Source: UBA10365 sp041441915
GTDB taxonomy: Bacteria > Pseudomonadota > Alphaproteobacteria > Rhodobacterales > Rhodobacteraceae
DNA: 64,000 nucleotides
NCBI GenBank assembly: GCA_041441915.1
Contig: JASDRS010000022.1
Span: 96,774-160,773 of the forward strand
Direction: 5' to 3'
The notes under the pieces were generated by a model, which saw only the letters and a program-made list of their open reading frames with translations, ran no database searches and was not told where the DNA came from. Shown piece by piece: positions 16,483 through 25,993 of the stretch (the stretch's first letter is position 1; each line of letters starts with the position of its first letter). Position numbers and translations under genes: made by a program.

Positions 16483-17286
16483 ATGTCAGACATATCTTAC
16501 CGCTTCACCCATGCGATCACCCGCACCCCAGCGCCCTCTGTCGTGGAAGGCCTGCGCGCCGAAGATCGGGGTGCGCCCAATTTTGATCTGATGCTGGCAC
16601 ATCATGCCGAGTATGTTGCCACGTTAAAATCCACGGGTGCGCAGGTTGTAGAACTACCAGCCCTAAGCGCCTTTGCAGATTCAGTGTTTGTGGAAGACAC
16701 TGCCCTTTGTTTGCCTAATGGGGCCGTGGTGATGCGGCCTGGCGCACCATCACGTTTGGGTGAAGCCGCTGAAATGACCCCTCATCTACGCACACTTTAC
16801 GCCAATGTAAAAGCCATCACCGGAACAAACTCTTATATTGAGGGTGGTGATATTTTGACTACCGGGTCAGAAGTTCTGGTGGGCCGGTCAGCCCGCACCA
16901 ATTCAAAAGGTATTGCTGAACTTGCAAGCATTATAACACGATGGGGCTATAAGTTGCGCGAAGTGATCACCCCAAAAGGGGTTTTGCATTTTAAAACTGA
17001 CTGCTCGCTGCTGGACCAAGACACCATTTTATCAACGGAACGCCTGTCAGTTTCCGGCTGTTTTCATGGCTACCGCGTCTTGAGCACAGTACCAGGCGAA
17101 GAGGCTGCCGCTAATGCTATTCGCTTTAATGACCTTGTGCTTTTTCCAGAAGGATTTCCAAAAACTCGCGATATGCTTTTGGCTTCAGGCTATAATTTGC
17201 GAGAACTGGGCAACAGTGAGTGCTCTAAGATTGACGGCGGAATGTCCTGCTTGTCTTTACGATTCACGCCAAAGGCGTTAATATAA
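16483..17286 (+). CDS. N(G),N(G)-dimethylarginine dimethylaminohydrolase
   Basis: The 267-residue protein is a DDAH of the guanidino-modifying (pentein) family, splitting methylated arginines into citrulline and an amine. Catalytic features are present: FVEDTAL near the N-terminus, IEGGDIL, the histidine in VLHFKTDCS, and the nucleophile cysteine near the end in GGMSCLSLRF. The frame opens at 16426, but the ATG at 16483 gives the usual start MSDISYRFTHAITRTP. It stands alone in the plus orientation after a 215-base AT-rich gap. It would supply nitrogen from methylarginines. Confidence 0.9.
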   Translation: MSDISYRFTHAITRTPAPSVVEGLRAEDRGAPNFDLMLAHHAEYVATLKSTGAQVVELPALSAFADSVFVEDTALCLPNGAVVMRPGAPSRLGEAAEMTPHLRTLYANVKAITGTNSYIEGGDILTTGSEVLVGRSARTNSKGIAELASIITRWGYKLREVITPKGVLHFKTDCSLLDQDTILSTERLSVSGCFHGYRVLSTVPGEEAAANAIRFNDLVLFPEGFPKTRDMLLASGYNLRELGNSECSKIDGGMSCLSLRFTPKALI

Positions 17287-17347
17287 TCAGTCGGTAGCAA
17301 AGATTTACTAATTTTGATATCCTGTCCGTGCCCGATCTTTGGATCCG

Positions 17348-17768
17348 CTAGCGGGTTTTCGCAAAAATTTGAGAGGCATCACGAAAGCCCTTCATCTCGA
17401 TCAGATTTCCAGCAGGGTCAGTGAAAAACATCGTCCACTGCTCGCTTGGTTCACCAGGAAAGCGCACCGAAGGTTCGAGCATGAATGGCACTTTTGCCGC
17501 AATCAATCTATCGGCCAAGGCACGCCATGCCTCATACGGCAAAACAAGCCCAAAATGCGGTATCGCCACAAGATGATCGCCAACTTTCCCAGTATTGGCA
17601 TGGGCAAATGGAACGCCCAGATGCAGGCTGCATTTGATGCCCGAAAAAGTCAAAGTCTACCCAAGTCGCAGTGCTGCGGCCCTCAGTGCAGCCAAGAAGC
17701 CCACTGTAAAAGGCGCAAGCCTGGGTCAGATCGTTAACATGATAGGCTAAATGAAACGGAGAGATCAT
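17348..17768 (-). pseudogene. VOC/glyoxalase-family protein, frameshifted
   Basis: Read on the minus strand, the start MISPFHLAYHVNDLTQACAF and the stretch WVDFDFFGHQ lie in one frame. The rest (CSLHLGVPFAHANTGKVGDH, then MFFTDPAGNLIEMKGF) lies in another. Together they make one intact vicinal-oxygen-chelate protein of about 140 residues. A single extra A in the AAA run near 17635 would explain the shift. The metal-binding pattern (H near the start, E near the end) is kept. It may be a recent pseudogene or a sequencing error. Confidence 0.75.
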
Positions 17769-17911
17769 GATATTCCTTGTTTGCCTATAGTGACGACATT
17801 AGGTCAAATTTACTTCTAGCTTAAGATTATTTTGGCAAGAAGCCGCCGTCTAGGGTAATAAGTTATTATCAAGCATTCCGAATTGCGGTTTACATATGTT
17901 AAAGGCCATTG

Positions 17912-20833
17912 ATGAAGCCTAATTTCGCCTTGAACCTATCCTTTGAAAGCATTGTCCTAGCCCATAGGACGGCCGAAGGCTGGCGTGAAGTTGGCAAAAC
18001 CGATCTGCGAACCGCCGATCTGGATCTGGCACTGACCTATTTGCACAGGCTGATGACTGAAATAAGTCCCGAGGTTCAATATACCAAGCTGATCATTCCG
18101 AATTCAGAAATTCTATACATAGAGGTTTCAGCCCCTGGCCCCTTAGCCGCCACAAGGCGGGCGGAAATTTCCAACGAACTCGAAGGGCGGACCCCTTACA
18201 ACGTTGAAGATCTGATCTTCGATTGGTGGGGCATGGGCACAATAGTACAAGTGGCCGTGGTTGCGCGCGACACATTGATTGAAGCCGAGGCCTTTGCCAG
18301 GCGTTATAATTTCAATCCCGTAAGCTTTGTTGCAATTCCGAACGCCGACAACTTTCCCTCCGAACCATTCTTTGGCCTGACTGAAATTGCCGATTTTCTT
18401 ATTCCCGACGGGGAACGCCTCCTACGTGACCAAGATCCGATACGAATTTTGCCCGCCCTGCCCTCTGGGGATTTCGAACCAGCACCGCCACTGTCAAGTT
18501 TTGGGCTCGACCTCCCAACTGAGCCACAAGCAATCGGCTCCGAGACTGGCTTAGATACCAATTATGACGCAGCAGAAATAAAAAACCTTAATATCCTGGC
18601 CGACCCAATTTCCGCCTTTGAGCCTGAGGATGCCTTCTTCAGCCGGCACACAGAAGAGTTCCAAACCAAGGGCCCAAGCCCTGTTCAATTAGAAGTGGAC
18701 GGCGCTAAAAACCCTCTCAAGACACTCGCGCTTTCATCCAAAGTAGAACAATCGCTTTTTTTGTTCTTCACAAGAGTAAAAATATTTTTTCTGTCTTGTC
18801 TGAACACTTTGGGCTGGCTGTTGTTCTACCCTTTTCGATTAGCCACTCGCGTCAGCCTGAATGTTGGGGCGGCGATTGCGCTATTTGTACGGTCACGGGT
18901 CGAGCGCGCATTATTCGTACTTAATCGTTTTTTTAACCGGATCAGGGAACATATCTTAGAAGGATTTACTAATCTTGGCGATGATTTTGTGCTATGGGTC
19001 AGCAAGAAAAAAATCTGGGTAAAGCAAGCTCTTGCAACGACAACAACGACATTTTATTTAAGCCTCCATAGCCTGTTAGGCTTTGGCCTTTTAACATTAA
19101 AAACAATTGCTCAGGCCCCAGTTTATGCTTTCGAGCAAAGCCTAAGTGCAGCGCACAGGCATGTGCGGGCAATTAATGAAACCATTGAAAAAAACATAAG
19201 ACAAATAGCCAACCGTTTGCATCTTTGGCATGACGCCGTATTAAGCGCGATTTCGTCTCTAGGCGACAAAATAACAGCATCAGTTTTGCGCACCAGCTTG
19301 ATAGTGCACCAAAAGGTTAAAGCCCTTGGCAGGCTTTGCTTGCTACTATTTCTGAAACTGACACCTAACTATTATGGGCAAACTCTGGGCAGACTGGCTT
19401 TGTCAGTACTGTTTTTTGGGGCAAGTCTTGGCATTGGCCAATGGTCTTATACCAAGCTGGTTACGATAATTACCATGACATCCCTTGACGCTCCGCGCAA
19501 TGTCTCGCCAGTTGCCCCCGTTTTGGCGCAGCTGGAACCATTTAGATCGGAGAACCCTGCCCACCTAACCACATCATCAAACAAGGTTAATAGTCAAAGC
19601 CGAGCCCCCCGAATGCCAAAAGCGCGCATCGAACCTGAAGTGCCCGTGTTTTATGCGCCACAAGGTGACCTTCTGGATTTTTATCAGGCCCCCAATCATA
19701 GTGGCTCAAAAACAGTTTTTTTGAATGGCGCAGTAGATTATGGAAGTTGGCCCGATCTTGGTCCATTAAGCGCGCTTGCTCCACTGACGACGCTTTCGGG
19801 GGCCAATTTAAAATCATCGTTCGGCATTATCCCGAATGAAAACAGTTTACCCGATCCACAAACAACACCCCTGTTCTTACTAAGCCCGAACAGCTTAATC
19901 GGTGTGGTAACTTCGGCCGGCTTTGCTCCCCTTGCCGCGGCAAGTTCCGCCGAACCGATGAGACCGCTTCAACCAATCGCTGATCTTTTGGTAAAAATCA
20001 CCCTCAATCAAGACGAAATCCTTTTGACCATGAACGATCCGGCGGCCCAAGTACAGGAAGCAGGCGTATTGCCTCAATTGCTGCTGCAACAAGATTATCT
20101 GCCCTATGTTTCGCTTAATAGCACGTCCGAGGCTGCGTTGCAGAACCTAAAAACCACGCCAATCAGGGCACCAGGTAGCATACTTCTGACGAAAGAAGGG
20201 CAACTGAGCGACCAAGGTGTGATGATCTATGCTGGAAAGCCAAAAAATATTCCACCCAATCGTCCAGATCAGCTTGTTGCAAAAAACTTGGCTAAATACC
20301 CACCCTTTGATCCAGAACTTGCAAAAGTTCTACCTAAAGCTCGCCCAGAAAACCTAAACGCCCCTATAGTAACTGATGCTAACGTAGAAGATGTACCTGA
20401 TATACGATTGGCCACTTTGCGACCGCGCCCAAGACCTGCGTCTTTTGAAATCATCGCCACAAAAAACGCTTTGGCTCGCGAAACTGAGCCGCTATCACGC
20501 TTAGCGCTGATTAGCTCACCCCGCCCAAGAGCACGGCCAAATGGGCTCACGCTGTCCAAACCAGCGGTAATTGCAAAGTCGCGTGGGAAAAGCGGTCCAG
20601 TATCCCAAAAGGCGACCGAAAAAAATATGATAAATCTGTCAAAAGTCGCATTGATTGGCGTTTATGGTACTGATTCTAATCGCTATGCTTTGGTGCGCCA
20701 ACCCAATGGGCGTTTTGTAAAGGTTTCAGTAGGCGATCAGCTTGACGGAGGCCGCGTCGCGGCAATAACCGGAAAAGAACTGCGATACCAAAAAAGTGGG
20801 CAGATGGTCGCTTTATCGATGCCTAAGGGTTGA
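17912..20833 (+). CDS. Large GspL/PilM- and PilP-like membrane protein
   Basis: The 973-residue protein is unusual. Residues 1-150 (FESIVLAHRTAEGW, IIPNSEILYIEV, ELEGRTPYNVEDL) resemble the cytoplasmic actin-fold domain of GspL/PilM. Hydrophobic segments follow near 287-326 and 380-405 with charged helical linkers, then a membrane helix near 490-515 (ALSVLFFGASLGIG). A long proline- and alanine-rich, presumably periplasmic, stretch leads to a PilP/GspC-like end (IGVYGTDSNRYALVRQPNGR, then VSVGDQLDGGRVAAI). A TTG precedes the ATG at 17912, which follows AAAGG. No other secretion or pilus genes are nearby. I infer a lineage-specific fusion; such proteins are sometimes mislabelled as translation factor-like. 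Confidence 0.75.
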   Translation: MKPNFALNLSFESIVLAHRTAEGWREVGKTDLRTADLDLALTYLHRLMTEISPEVQYTKLIIPNSEILYIEVSAPGPLAATRRAEISNELEGRTPYNVEDLIFDWWGMGTIVQVAVVARDTLIEAEAFARRYNFNPVSFVAIPNADNFPSEPFFGLTEIADFLIPDGERLLRDQDPIRILPALPSGDFEPAPPLSSFGLDLPTEPQAIGSETGLDTNYDAAEIKNLNILADPISAFEPEDAFFSRHTEEFQTKGPSPVQLEVDGAKNPLKTLALSSKVEQSLFLFFTRVKIFFLSCLNTLGWLLFYPFRLATRVSLNVGAAIALFVRSRVERALFVLNRFFNRIREHILEGFTNLGDDFVLWVSKKKIWVKQALATTTTTFYLSLHSLLGFGLLTLKTIAQAPVYAFEQSLSAAHRHVRAINETIEKNIRQIANRLHLWHDAVLSAISSLGDKITASVLRTSLIVHQKVKALGRLCLLLFLKLTPNYYGQTLGRLALSVLFFGASLGIGQWSYTKLVTIITMTSLDAPRNVSPVAPVLAQLEPFRSENPAHLTTSSNKVNSQSRAPRMPKARIEPEVPVFYAPQGDLLDFYQAPNHSGSKTVFLNGAVDYGSWPDLGPLSALAPLTTLSGANLKSSFGIIPNENSLPDPQTTPLFLLSPNSLIGVVTSAGFAPLAAASSAEPMRPLQPIADLLVKITLNQDEILLTMNDPAAQVQEAGVLPQLLLQQDYLPYVSLNSTSEAALQNLKTTPIRAPGSILLTKEGQLSDQGVMIYAGKPKNIPPNRPDQLVAKNLAKYPPFDPELAKVLPKARPENLNAPIVTDANVEDVPDIRLATLRPRPRPASFEIIATKNALARETEPLSRLALISSPRPRARPNGLTLSKPAVIAKSRGKSGPVSQKATEKNMINLSKVALIGVYGTDSNRYALVRQPNGRFVKVSVGDQLDGGRVAAITGKELRYQKSGQMVALSMPKG

Positions 20834-20903
20834 TGCACTCTTGTCTAAGATTTTTTTTACCCTAGACTTGCTTTTATAAGATGTTGAGTTTGAAGGGTTA
20901 ATA

Positions 20904-22784
20904 ATGGAAGGCTTTCTGCTGCAATCAACGCTCTATTTGGCAGCAGCAGTTTTGATTGTGCCGCTTTGTGTGCGTTTTGGTTTGGGATCAGTTTTAGGTT
21001 ACCTAGCTGCCGGCATTTTGATGGGCCCCGTGTTAGGTCTGGCTGGCACCCAAACCGCAGATTTGCAACATTTTGCAGAATTTGGCGTCGCTTTGATGTT
21101 GTTTTTGATTGGGCTTGAGCTTGACCCTAAGACGCTTTGGGCCATGCGCCACAGGCTTCTGGTTTTGGGCGGGTTACAGATTTTGGGAACAGCCACAGTC
21201 GTGGCCGTAATATTAGAGATTTTGGGCCTGGCGTGGCCAGAGGCAATCGCATTAGGCTTGATCATGTCGCTCTCATCAACGGCTATTGTGTTGCAAAGCT
21301 TATCGGAAAAAAACCAAATGAGCAGCTTGGGTGGGCGCTCAAGCTTTTCGGTACTTCTTGCGCAAGATATTGCGGTAGTTCCTATGCTGGCCTTTATTCC
21401 GTTGCTGGCACTCAATAAGGGCGCACTACAAAGCATACCAAAAAATATGGAAGTAGATATTCCAGAAAGTGCGGCTGAGCCGCTTTTATCTTTGATGCAA
21501 ACTCTACCAGGATGGGCGGTAACTTTGGTGACCTTGACCATTATTGGCGCGATTGTGGTGGGTGGACATTTTTTTACGCGGCCCGTATTTCGATTTGTTA
21601 ACGCATCAAAACTTCCTGAAATGTCGACTTTTATTTCGCTTTTAACTGTGATCGCGATCGCCTTCTTGATGATGATTGTTGGTCTCTCGCCCGCTCTCGG
21701 CACCTTCGTTGCAGGCGTTGTTTTAGCCAATTCTGAATTCCGCCACCAGCTGGCAGCGGACATTAAACCGTTCAAAGGGATATTAATGGGTCTCTTTTTC
21801 ATGACCGTGGGGGTTGGCATTGATATGTCAGTCCTAATGGTTGAGCCTTTTACAATTTTGGGCCTTACTTTGGGGCTGATGTTGACTAAGGCAACTGTTT
21901 TGCTCGCGCTAAGCTATGGTTTTAACATTCAGGGTAAAGACAGATGGCTCTTTACTTTGGGCTTAGCTCAAGCTGGTGAGTTTGGTTTTTTGGTCACAGC
22001 TTTTAGCTTGCAGCAAACGATTTTAAACTCCCACATTGGCCAATTGGCAATGATGGTCATAAGCCTTTCTATGCTTTTTGCACCAGCACTTTTCATCATG
22101 CAAACGCGTATTGCGGCATATCTGATGACAAGATATCCTGACATGACGCCGGCAGATGAGGTAGACGAAGGTGGCGATGTAATCATTGCTGGGATTGGGC
22201 GCTTTGGGCAGGTTGTGCAGCGTATGGCGGCTTTGTCAAACATGTCAACGGTGGTACTTGACGGCGATATCCGGGCGCTTGAACGGCTGCGCAACTTCGG
22301 GGTCAAAGGCTTTTTTGGAGATCCTTCCAAGCCTGAAATTTTGCAAGCTGCAGGGTTAGATAGAGCCCGCGTGTTGGTCGTGGCAGTTGATGACTCGAAA
22401 GCCGCCCTAACTATCGTGACCATCGCGAGAGCGGCACGTGCAGATTTACATATCATCGCCCGTGCGCGTGACCGAGGTCATGTTAATGAGCTTCACAAAG
22501 CAGGCGCCAACAACATCATTCGCGAAACCTTTGATTCTTCGTTGCGCGCAGGGAGGTATATGCTCGAAAATATGGGGTTTTCAGAATACGAGGCTGCTAA
22601 TTTTTCCAAAGAATTTTATGCGATGGACCGGTCCGCCATGCGAGAGTTAGCGGATCTTTGGGTGCCTGGCCAACCTATTCATCTCAATAAAGCCTATATT
22701 GCGCGATCTCGTGCCTTGGAAGAAGACCTCAAATTGTCACTTAAGGAAGCCAAGGCACTTAAAGCAGAAAAGTCCAAAGACTAA
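20904..22784 (+). CDS. Potassium/proton antiporter of the CPA2 (KefB/C) family
   Basis: The 626-residue inner-membrane protein has a 12- to 13-helix CPA2 exchanger domain (LSLSSTAIVLQSL and MGLFFMTVGVGIDMS are family marks) followed by a cytosolic RCK/TrkA-N domain starting IIAGIGRFGQVVQRM, a Rossmann nucleotide site, near residue 428. It exports K+ in exchange for protons, usually gated by glutathione adducts or nucleotide. Length agrees with KefB/KefC. It follows the large pilus-like protein by 70 bases on the same strand; a link between the two is not evident. Confidence 0.9.
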   Translation: MEGFLLQSTLYLAAAVLIVPLCVRFGLGSVLGYLAAGILMGPVLGLAGTQTADLQHFAEFGVALMLFLIGLELDPKTLWAMRHRLLVLGGLQILGTATVVAVILEILGLAWPEAIALGLIMSLSSTAIVLQSLSEKNQMSSLGGRSSFSVLLAQDIAVVPMLAFIPLLALNKGALQSIPKNMEVDIPESAAEPLLSLMQTLPGWAVTLVTLTIIGAIVVGGHFFTRPVFRFVNASKLPEMSTFISLLTVIAIAFLMMIVGLSPALGTFVAGVVLANSEFRHQLAADIKPFKGILMGLFFMTVGVGIDMSVLMVEPFTILGLTLGLMLTKATVLLALSYGFNIQGKDRWLFTLGLAQAGEFGFLVTAFSLQQTILNSHIGQLAMMVISLSMLFAPALFIMQTRIAAYLMTRYPDMTPADEVDEGGDVIIAGIGRFGQVVQRMAALSNMSTVVLDGDIRALERLRNFGVKGFFGDPSKPEILQAAGLDRARVLVVAVDDSKAALTIVTIARAARADLHIIARARDRGHVNELHKAGANNIIRETFDSSLRAGRYMLENMGFSEYEAANFSKEFYAMDRSAMRELADLWVPGQPIHLNKAYIARSRALEEDLKLSLKEAKALKAEKSKD

Positions 22785-22789
22785 AGCCT

Positions 22790-23809
22790 CTAGATGGCAG
22801 CAGAAACGCCTGAATCTTCAAAAGTGGCCATGCCCGAATGACAATTTACTGCAGCTTGCAAAATGCCAATCGCAAGAGCCCCGCCCGAGGCCTCGCCTAA
22901 GCGCAGGCCCAGATCAAGCAACGGAGCCTTATCTAAAAAACCAAGTAAGCGGCGATGCGCCCCTTCGGAGCTGACATGCCCTGCCACAGCATTGGCTAAA
23001 GCATCTGCGTTGATCTGCTGCAACACAGCAGCAGAAGCGGTGCAAATAAACCCATCCAAAATAACTGGAATATGATGAAGCCGCGCAAAGGTGAGTGCAC
23101 CGGCCATCGCAGCCAATTCACGCCCGCCCAAACGGGCCAAGATTTGCAAGGGGCTTGGCGAGTCTGTTATATGCAGGGCCACAGCATCTGCCACAACTTT
23201 AGTTTTTAGCGCCAGGCCACGATCGTCAACACCAGTGCCACGCCCTGTCCAATCTTGTGCCACGCCACCAAAAAGAGCGAACGCAATCGCCGCCGCCGCA
23301 GTGGTATTGCCAATGCCCATTTCTCCTACGACCAAGAGATCACAGGCTGGATCAACAGCATCCCAACCAGCTTTCAGCGCAGTTAGGGTTTCAGCCTCAG
23401 TCATCGCGGGAGCCTTTGTGAAATCTTGAGTGGTCCGTTCAAGTTCCAGCGCATGCACCGCTAGGCGCGCGCCAAAGGTCTTAGCTAATTGGTTGATCGC
23501 CGCACCGCCCGAGTGGAAATTGGCAACCATTTGCGCAGTGACCTGCGAAGGAAACGCCGAAACGCTCTGCGCCGTCACGCCATGATTACCAGCAAAAACT
23601 ATTATCAAGGGGTTGGTAATTAAAGGCTCGGCACTGCCGCGCCAAGCCCCGTACCAAATAGCCAAATTTTCAAGTCGGCCTAAAGAGGCCAGGGGTTTTA
23701 TCAATTGTGCATTGCGCCTAAGTGCGCCATCGTGGGCCGCAGCATCAGGACCTGTGGCGCCCTGAAGGGCTTTTGAAAATGCCTCGAAAGATGAAAAAAC
23801 CTGATCCAT
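22790..23809 (-). CDS. cobT: Nicotinate-nucleotide--dimethylbenzimidazole phosphoribosyltransferase
   Basis: The 339-residue enzyme makes alpha-ribazole 5'-phosphate, the lower ligand precursor of cobalamin. Family marks are NHGVTAQSVSAFP, the catalytic-site stretch GEMGIGNTTAAAAI, GRGTGVDDRGL, and the closing SGGALAIGILQAA. It is divergent from cobS with a 78-base gap, the standard pairing for the late lower-ligand steps. It ends five bases from the antiporter gene, convergently. No cobalamin riboswitch is visible in the short cobT-cobS gap. Confidence 0.95.
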   Translation of the reverse strand: MDQVFSSFEAFSKALQGATGPDAAAHDGALRRNAQLIKPLASLGRLENLAIWYGAWRGSAEPLITNPLIIVFAGNHGVTAQSVSAFPSQVTAQMVANFHSGGAAINQLAKTFGARLAVHALELERTTQDFTKAPAMTEAETLTALKAGWDAVDPACDLLVVGEMGIGNTTAAAAIAFALFGGVAQDWTGRGTGVDDRGLALKTKVVADAVALHITDSPSPLQILARLGGRELAAMAGALTFARLHHIPVILDGFICTASAAVLQQINADALANAVAGHVSSEGAHRRLLGFLDKAPLLDLGLRLGEASGGALAIGILQAAVNCHSGMATFEDSGVSAAI

Positions 23810-23887
23810 AATATTCCTGATTGATACTCTGCCAGAGCCTAGCTATCGTCAAACCTCGGCGTCTGCCAGTATAGAAAGGGCATGATA

Positions 23888-24676
23888 ATGTCATTAAGCG
23901 ACAATGTCCCACACTGGTGCAAGCAGCGATTGCACGATTTGCAAACGGCCTTTGGTCTTTTGACACGCCTGCCGATACCGCGCTTTGGCCATGACTTAAA
24001 CGCTCCTATTTCGGGAGCTACTTCGGCTTGGGCTTGGCCTTTGGTGGGAGCTTTTTTGGGGGTACTTGCCTATGGAGTGGCACAGGGTGCACATGCCCTA
24101 GGTATGCCACCATTAATTTCTGCCTTATTTTCAGTGGCGGCTTTGGTCATCGCGACCGGTGCCTTTCACGAAGACGGGCTTGCTGATAGTGCCGACGGGC
24201 TTTGGGGCGGCTATGCCCCTGAACGGCGTTTAGAAATTATGAAAGACAGCCATATAGGCAGTTACGGCGTTTTGGCCCTTATTTTAATTATTACACTCCG
24301 GGTCATGGCTTTGGGTGAAATTGTACAAAATCCCTTTATTTTTATGGCGTTGGTCGCCATAGGTGCTATGTCGCGCCTACCGATGGTGGTATTTATGGTC
24401 TTGATGCCAGCTGCCAACAAGGGTGGGCTTTCGACCTCGGTAGGTCGCCCATCTGGCAGGGTAGCGGTCTTGGCGCATCTATTGGGGTTGGCATTGGCCT
24501 TTTGGTGCTTGGGCCTCCAAGCGCTATGGCTTGGGCTATGCATTAGCGCCGTGACGGCGCTATGGGCGCTTATTGCATGGCGCAAAATTGGCGGTCAAAC
24601 TGGCGATATCTTAGGCGCTAGCCAACAATTAGCCGAGGTGGCAGGGCTGTTAACGCTGGTTTTCTTGTGGGCTTAA
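23888..24676 (+). CDS. cobS: Adenosylcobinamide-GDP ribazoletransferase
   Basis: This membrane enzyme of about 262 residues joins alpha-ribazole to adenosylcobinamide-GDP, the last step of cobalamin assembly. The diagnostic acidic motif HEDGLADSADGLWGG is present near residue 95, with about six hydrophobic segments around it. Two starts lie two codons apart: the ATG at 23888 is better spaced from the GAAAGGG site than the one at 23882. It acts with the product of divergent cobT. Confidence 0.95.
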   Translation: MSLSDNVPHWCKQRLHDLQTAFGLLTRLPIPRFGHDLNAPISGATSAWAWPLVGAFLGVLAYGVAQGAHALGMPPLISALFSVAALVIATGAFHEDGLADSADGLWGGYAPERRLEIMKDSHIGSYGVLALILIITLRVMALGEIVQNPFIFMALVAIGAMSRLPMVVFMVLMPAANKGGLSTSVGRPSGRVAVLAHLLGLALAFWCLGLQALWLGLCISAVTALWALIAWRKIGGQTGDILGASQQLAEVAGLLTLVFLWA

Positions 24677-24709
24677 ATCACCCCTAAAAGCAATTTAAAC
24701 TCATTCTTC

Positions 24710-25219
24710 TTAGGCCGCGCGGCTTGTCAAAACTATACCAACTGTTTTTTGGGCACCAGCCTCATCGCCGCCATTTACGGCAGCAACTTCACGGGTCAAA
24801 CGCTCCAGCGCCGCTTCATAAAGCTGCCGTTCAGAATAGCTTTGCTCGCGCTGATCATTAGAGCGGTGCAAATCACGCACTACCTCAGCAATGGCCAAAA
24901 GATCACCAGAATTTATTTTTTGCTCATATTCTTGCGCACGGCGCGACCACATTGCGCGTTTAACTCGGGCCTTTCCCTTAAGCGTATCGAGCGCTTTTAA
25001 GACAGTATCTGGCGACGACAAGCACCGCATGCCAATTTCTGTCGCCTTATGAGTGGGCACGCGCAATGTCATCTTGTCTTTTTCAAACGAGACGACAAAC
25101 AGTTCCAATAGCAGACCCGCAACTTCTTGTTCTTCGATCGAAATGATCTTACCCACGCCATGAGCGGGATAAACTACAAATTCATTTGGGCGAAAGTCAG
25201 CTCTTTTAGATTTGGTCAT
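24710..25219 (-). CDS. carD: CarD-family RNA-polymerase-binding regulator
   Basis: The 169-residue protein begins, after a short basic tail, with the CarD/TRCF RNA-polymerase interaction domain (FVVYPAHGVGKIISIEEQEV), then a helical domain with LKGKARVKRAMWSRRAQEYE and a conserved tryptophan-bearing helix. CarD proteins bind the polymerase beta subunit and steady open promoter complexes, often at rRNA and stress promoters. Length is typical for alphaproteobacteria. A 255-base AT-rich gap separates it from the ferredoxin gene transcribed the same way. Confidence 0.93.
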   Translation of the reverse strand: MTKSKRADFRPNEFVVYPAHGVGKIISIEEQEVAGLLLELFVVSFEKDKMTLRVPTHKATEIGMRCLSSPDTVLKALDTLKGKARVKRAMWSRRAQEYEQKINSGDLLAIAEVVRDLHRSNDQREQSYSERQLYEAALERLTREVAAVNGGDEAGAQKTVGIVLTSRAA

Positions 25220-25474
25220 GTTTTCTTCCTTAAACGCTCAGTCAGGCCAAAAAACCCAAACAGCTTGGAAATACCAAACTGTCAGTTCAGAGAAATTCAG
25301 ATTTGGTTTGATCTTTAAGCAGGGCTGTTAAAAATATATAATAAAAATATCTATCACAAAAATCGACTGATTTCAACGCCCAGATTAGACAAGAGCCCTT
25401 CTAAAGACTCAAAAACCCCTCCATTAGGTGAAATTTGTCCTATGAAAAACCCCAAGGCACGAATCATCCCAAAA

Positions 25475-25813
25475 TTAGCCGCCAGCACCGGGGGTCGCGT
25501 CAAAATAATTTGCTAGTTTTTCTGTTTCACCGTCGCGCGCCGTTGCATCGGGTAGGGGCTCTTTTTTGGTGATAATAACGGGCCATTTTTCTGAATACAT
25601 GCGATTAAATGCAACCCATTTTTCCATGTCAGGTTCGGTATCAGGGCGAATCGCATCGACTGGGCACTCAGGTTCACACACGCCACAATCGATACATTCA
25701 TCAGGATGAATGACCAGCATATTTGTGCCTTCATAAAAGCAGTCTACGGGGCAAACCTCGACGCAGTCCGTGTATTTGCATGCAACACAATTATCGATCA
25801 CCACATAAGTCAT
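25475..25813 (-). CDS. fdxA: Seven-iron ferredoxin FdxA
   Basis: The 112-residue ferredoxin carries one [3Fe-4S] and one [4Fe-4S] cluster. The first cysteine set lies in NCVACKYTDCVEVCPVDCF; the second in CIDCGVCEPECPVDAI. The long C-terminal extension after RPDTEPDMEKW is typical of the Azotobacter-type FdxA. The ATG at 25813 gives the standard start MTYVVIDNC; an in-frame ATG two codons earlier is less usual. It is a soluble electron carrier, and its place beside carD is common in Rhodobacterales. Confidence 0.95.
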   Translation of the reverse strand: MTYVVIDNCVACKYTDCVEVCPVDCFYEGTNMLVIHPDECIDCGVCEPECPVDAIRPDTEPDMEKWVAFNRMYSEKWPVIITKKEPLPDATARDGETEKLANYFDATPGAGG

Positions 25814-25993
25814 TAGCAAGCGTTCCTTTAGAAATTATGCCCTTGCTAGACTACGGTTCCAGGTCATTCAAGAACGGTTTTGACCGCTATTTGGTCTAAA
25901 TCTGTATAAAATCATCTTACCACAGCACCAAGAGAGCAAGAATACCTACTTAGGTGGGTGGCGAGTCACGGGTGTTACCGTATTTGGCCAAAT

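Noticed and set aside
20999..21820. 273-codon open frame antisense to the K+/H+ antiporter
   Set aside because: It mirrors the hydrophobic codons of the real membrane protein, has no ribosome site and shows no family motif.
23810..23887. Cobalamin riboswitch between cobT and cobS
   Set aside because: The gap is only 78 bases and shows no B12-box-like sequence or structure.
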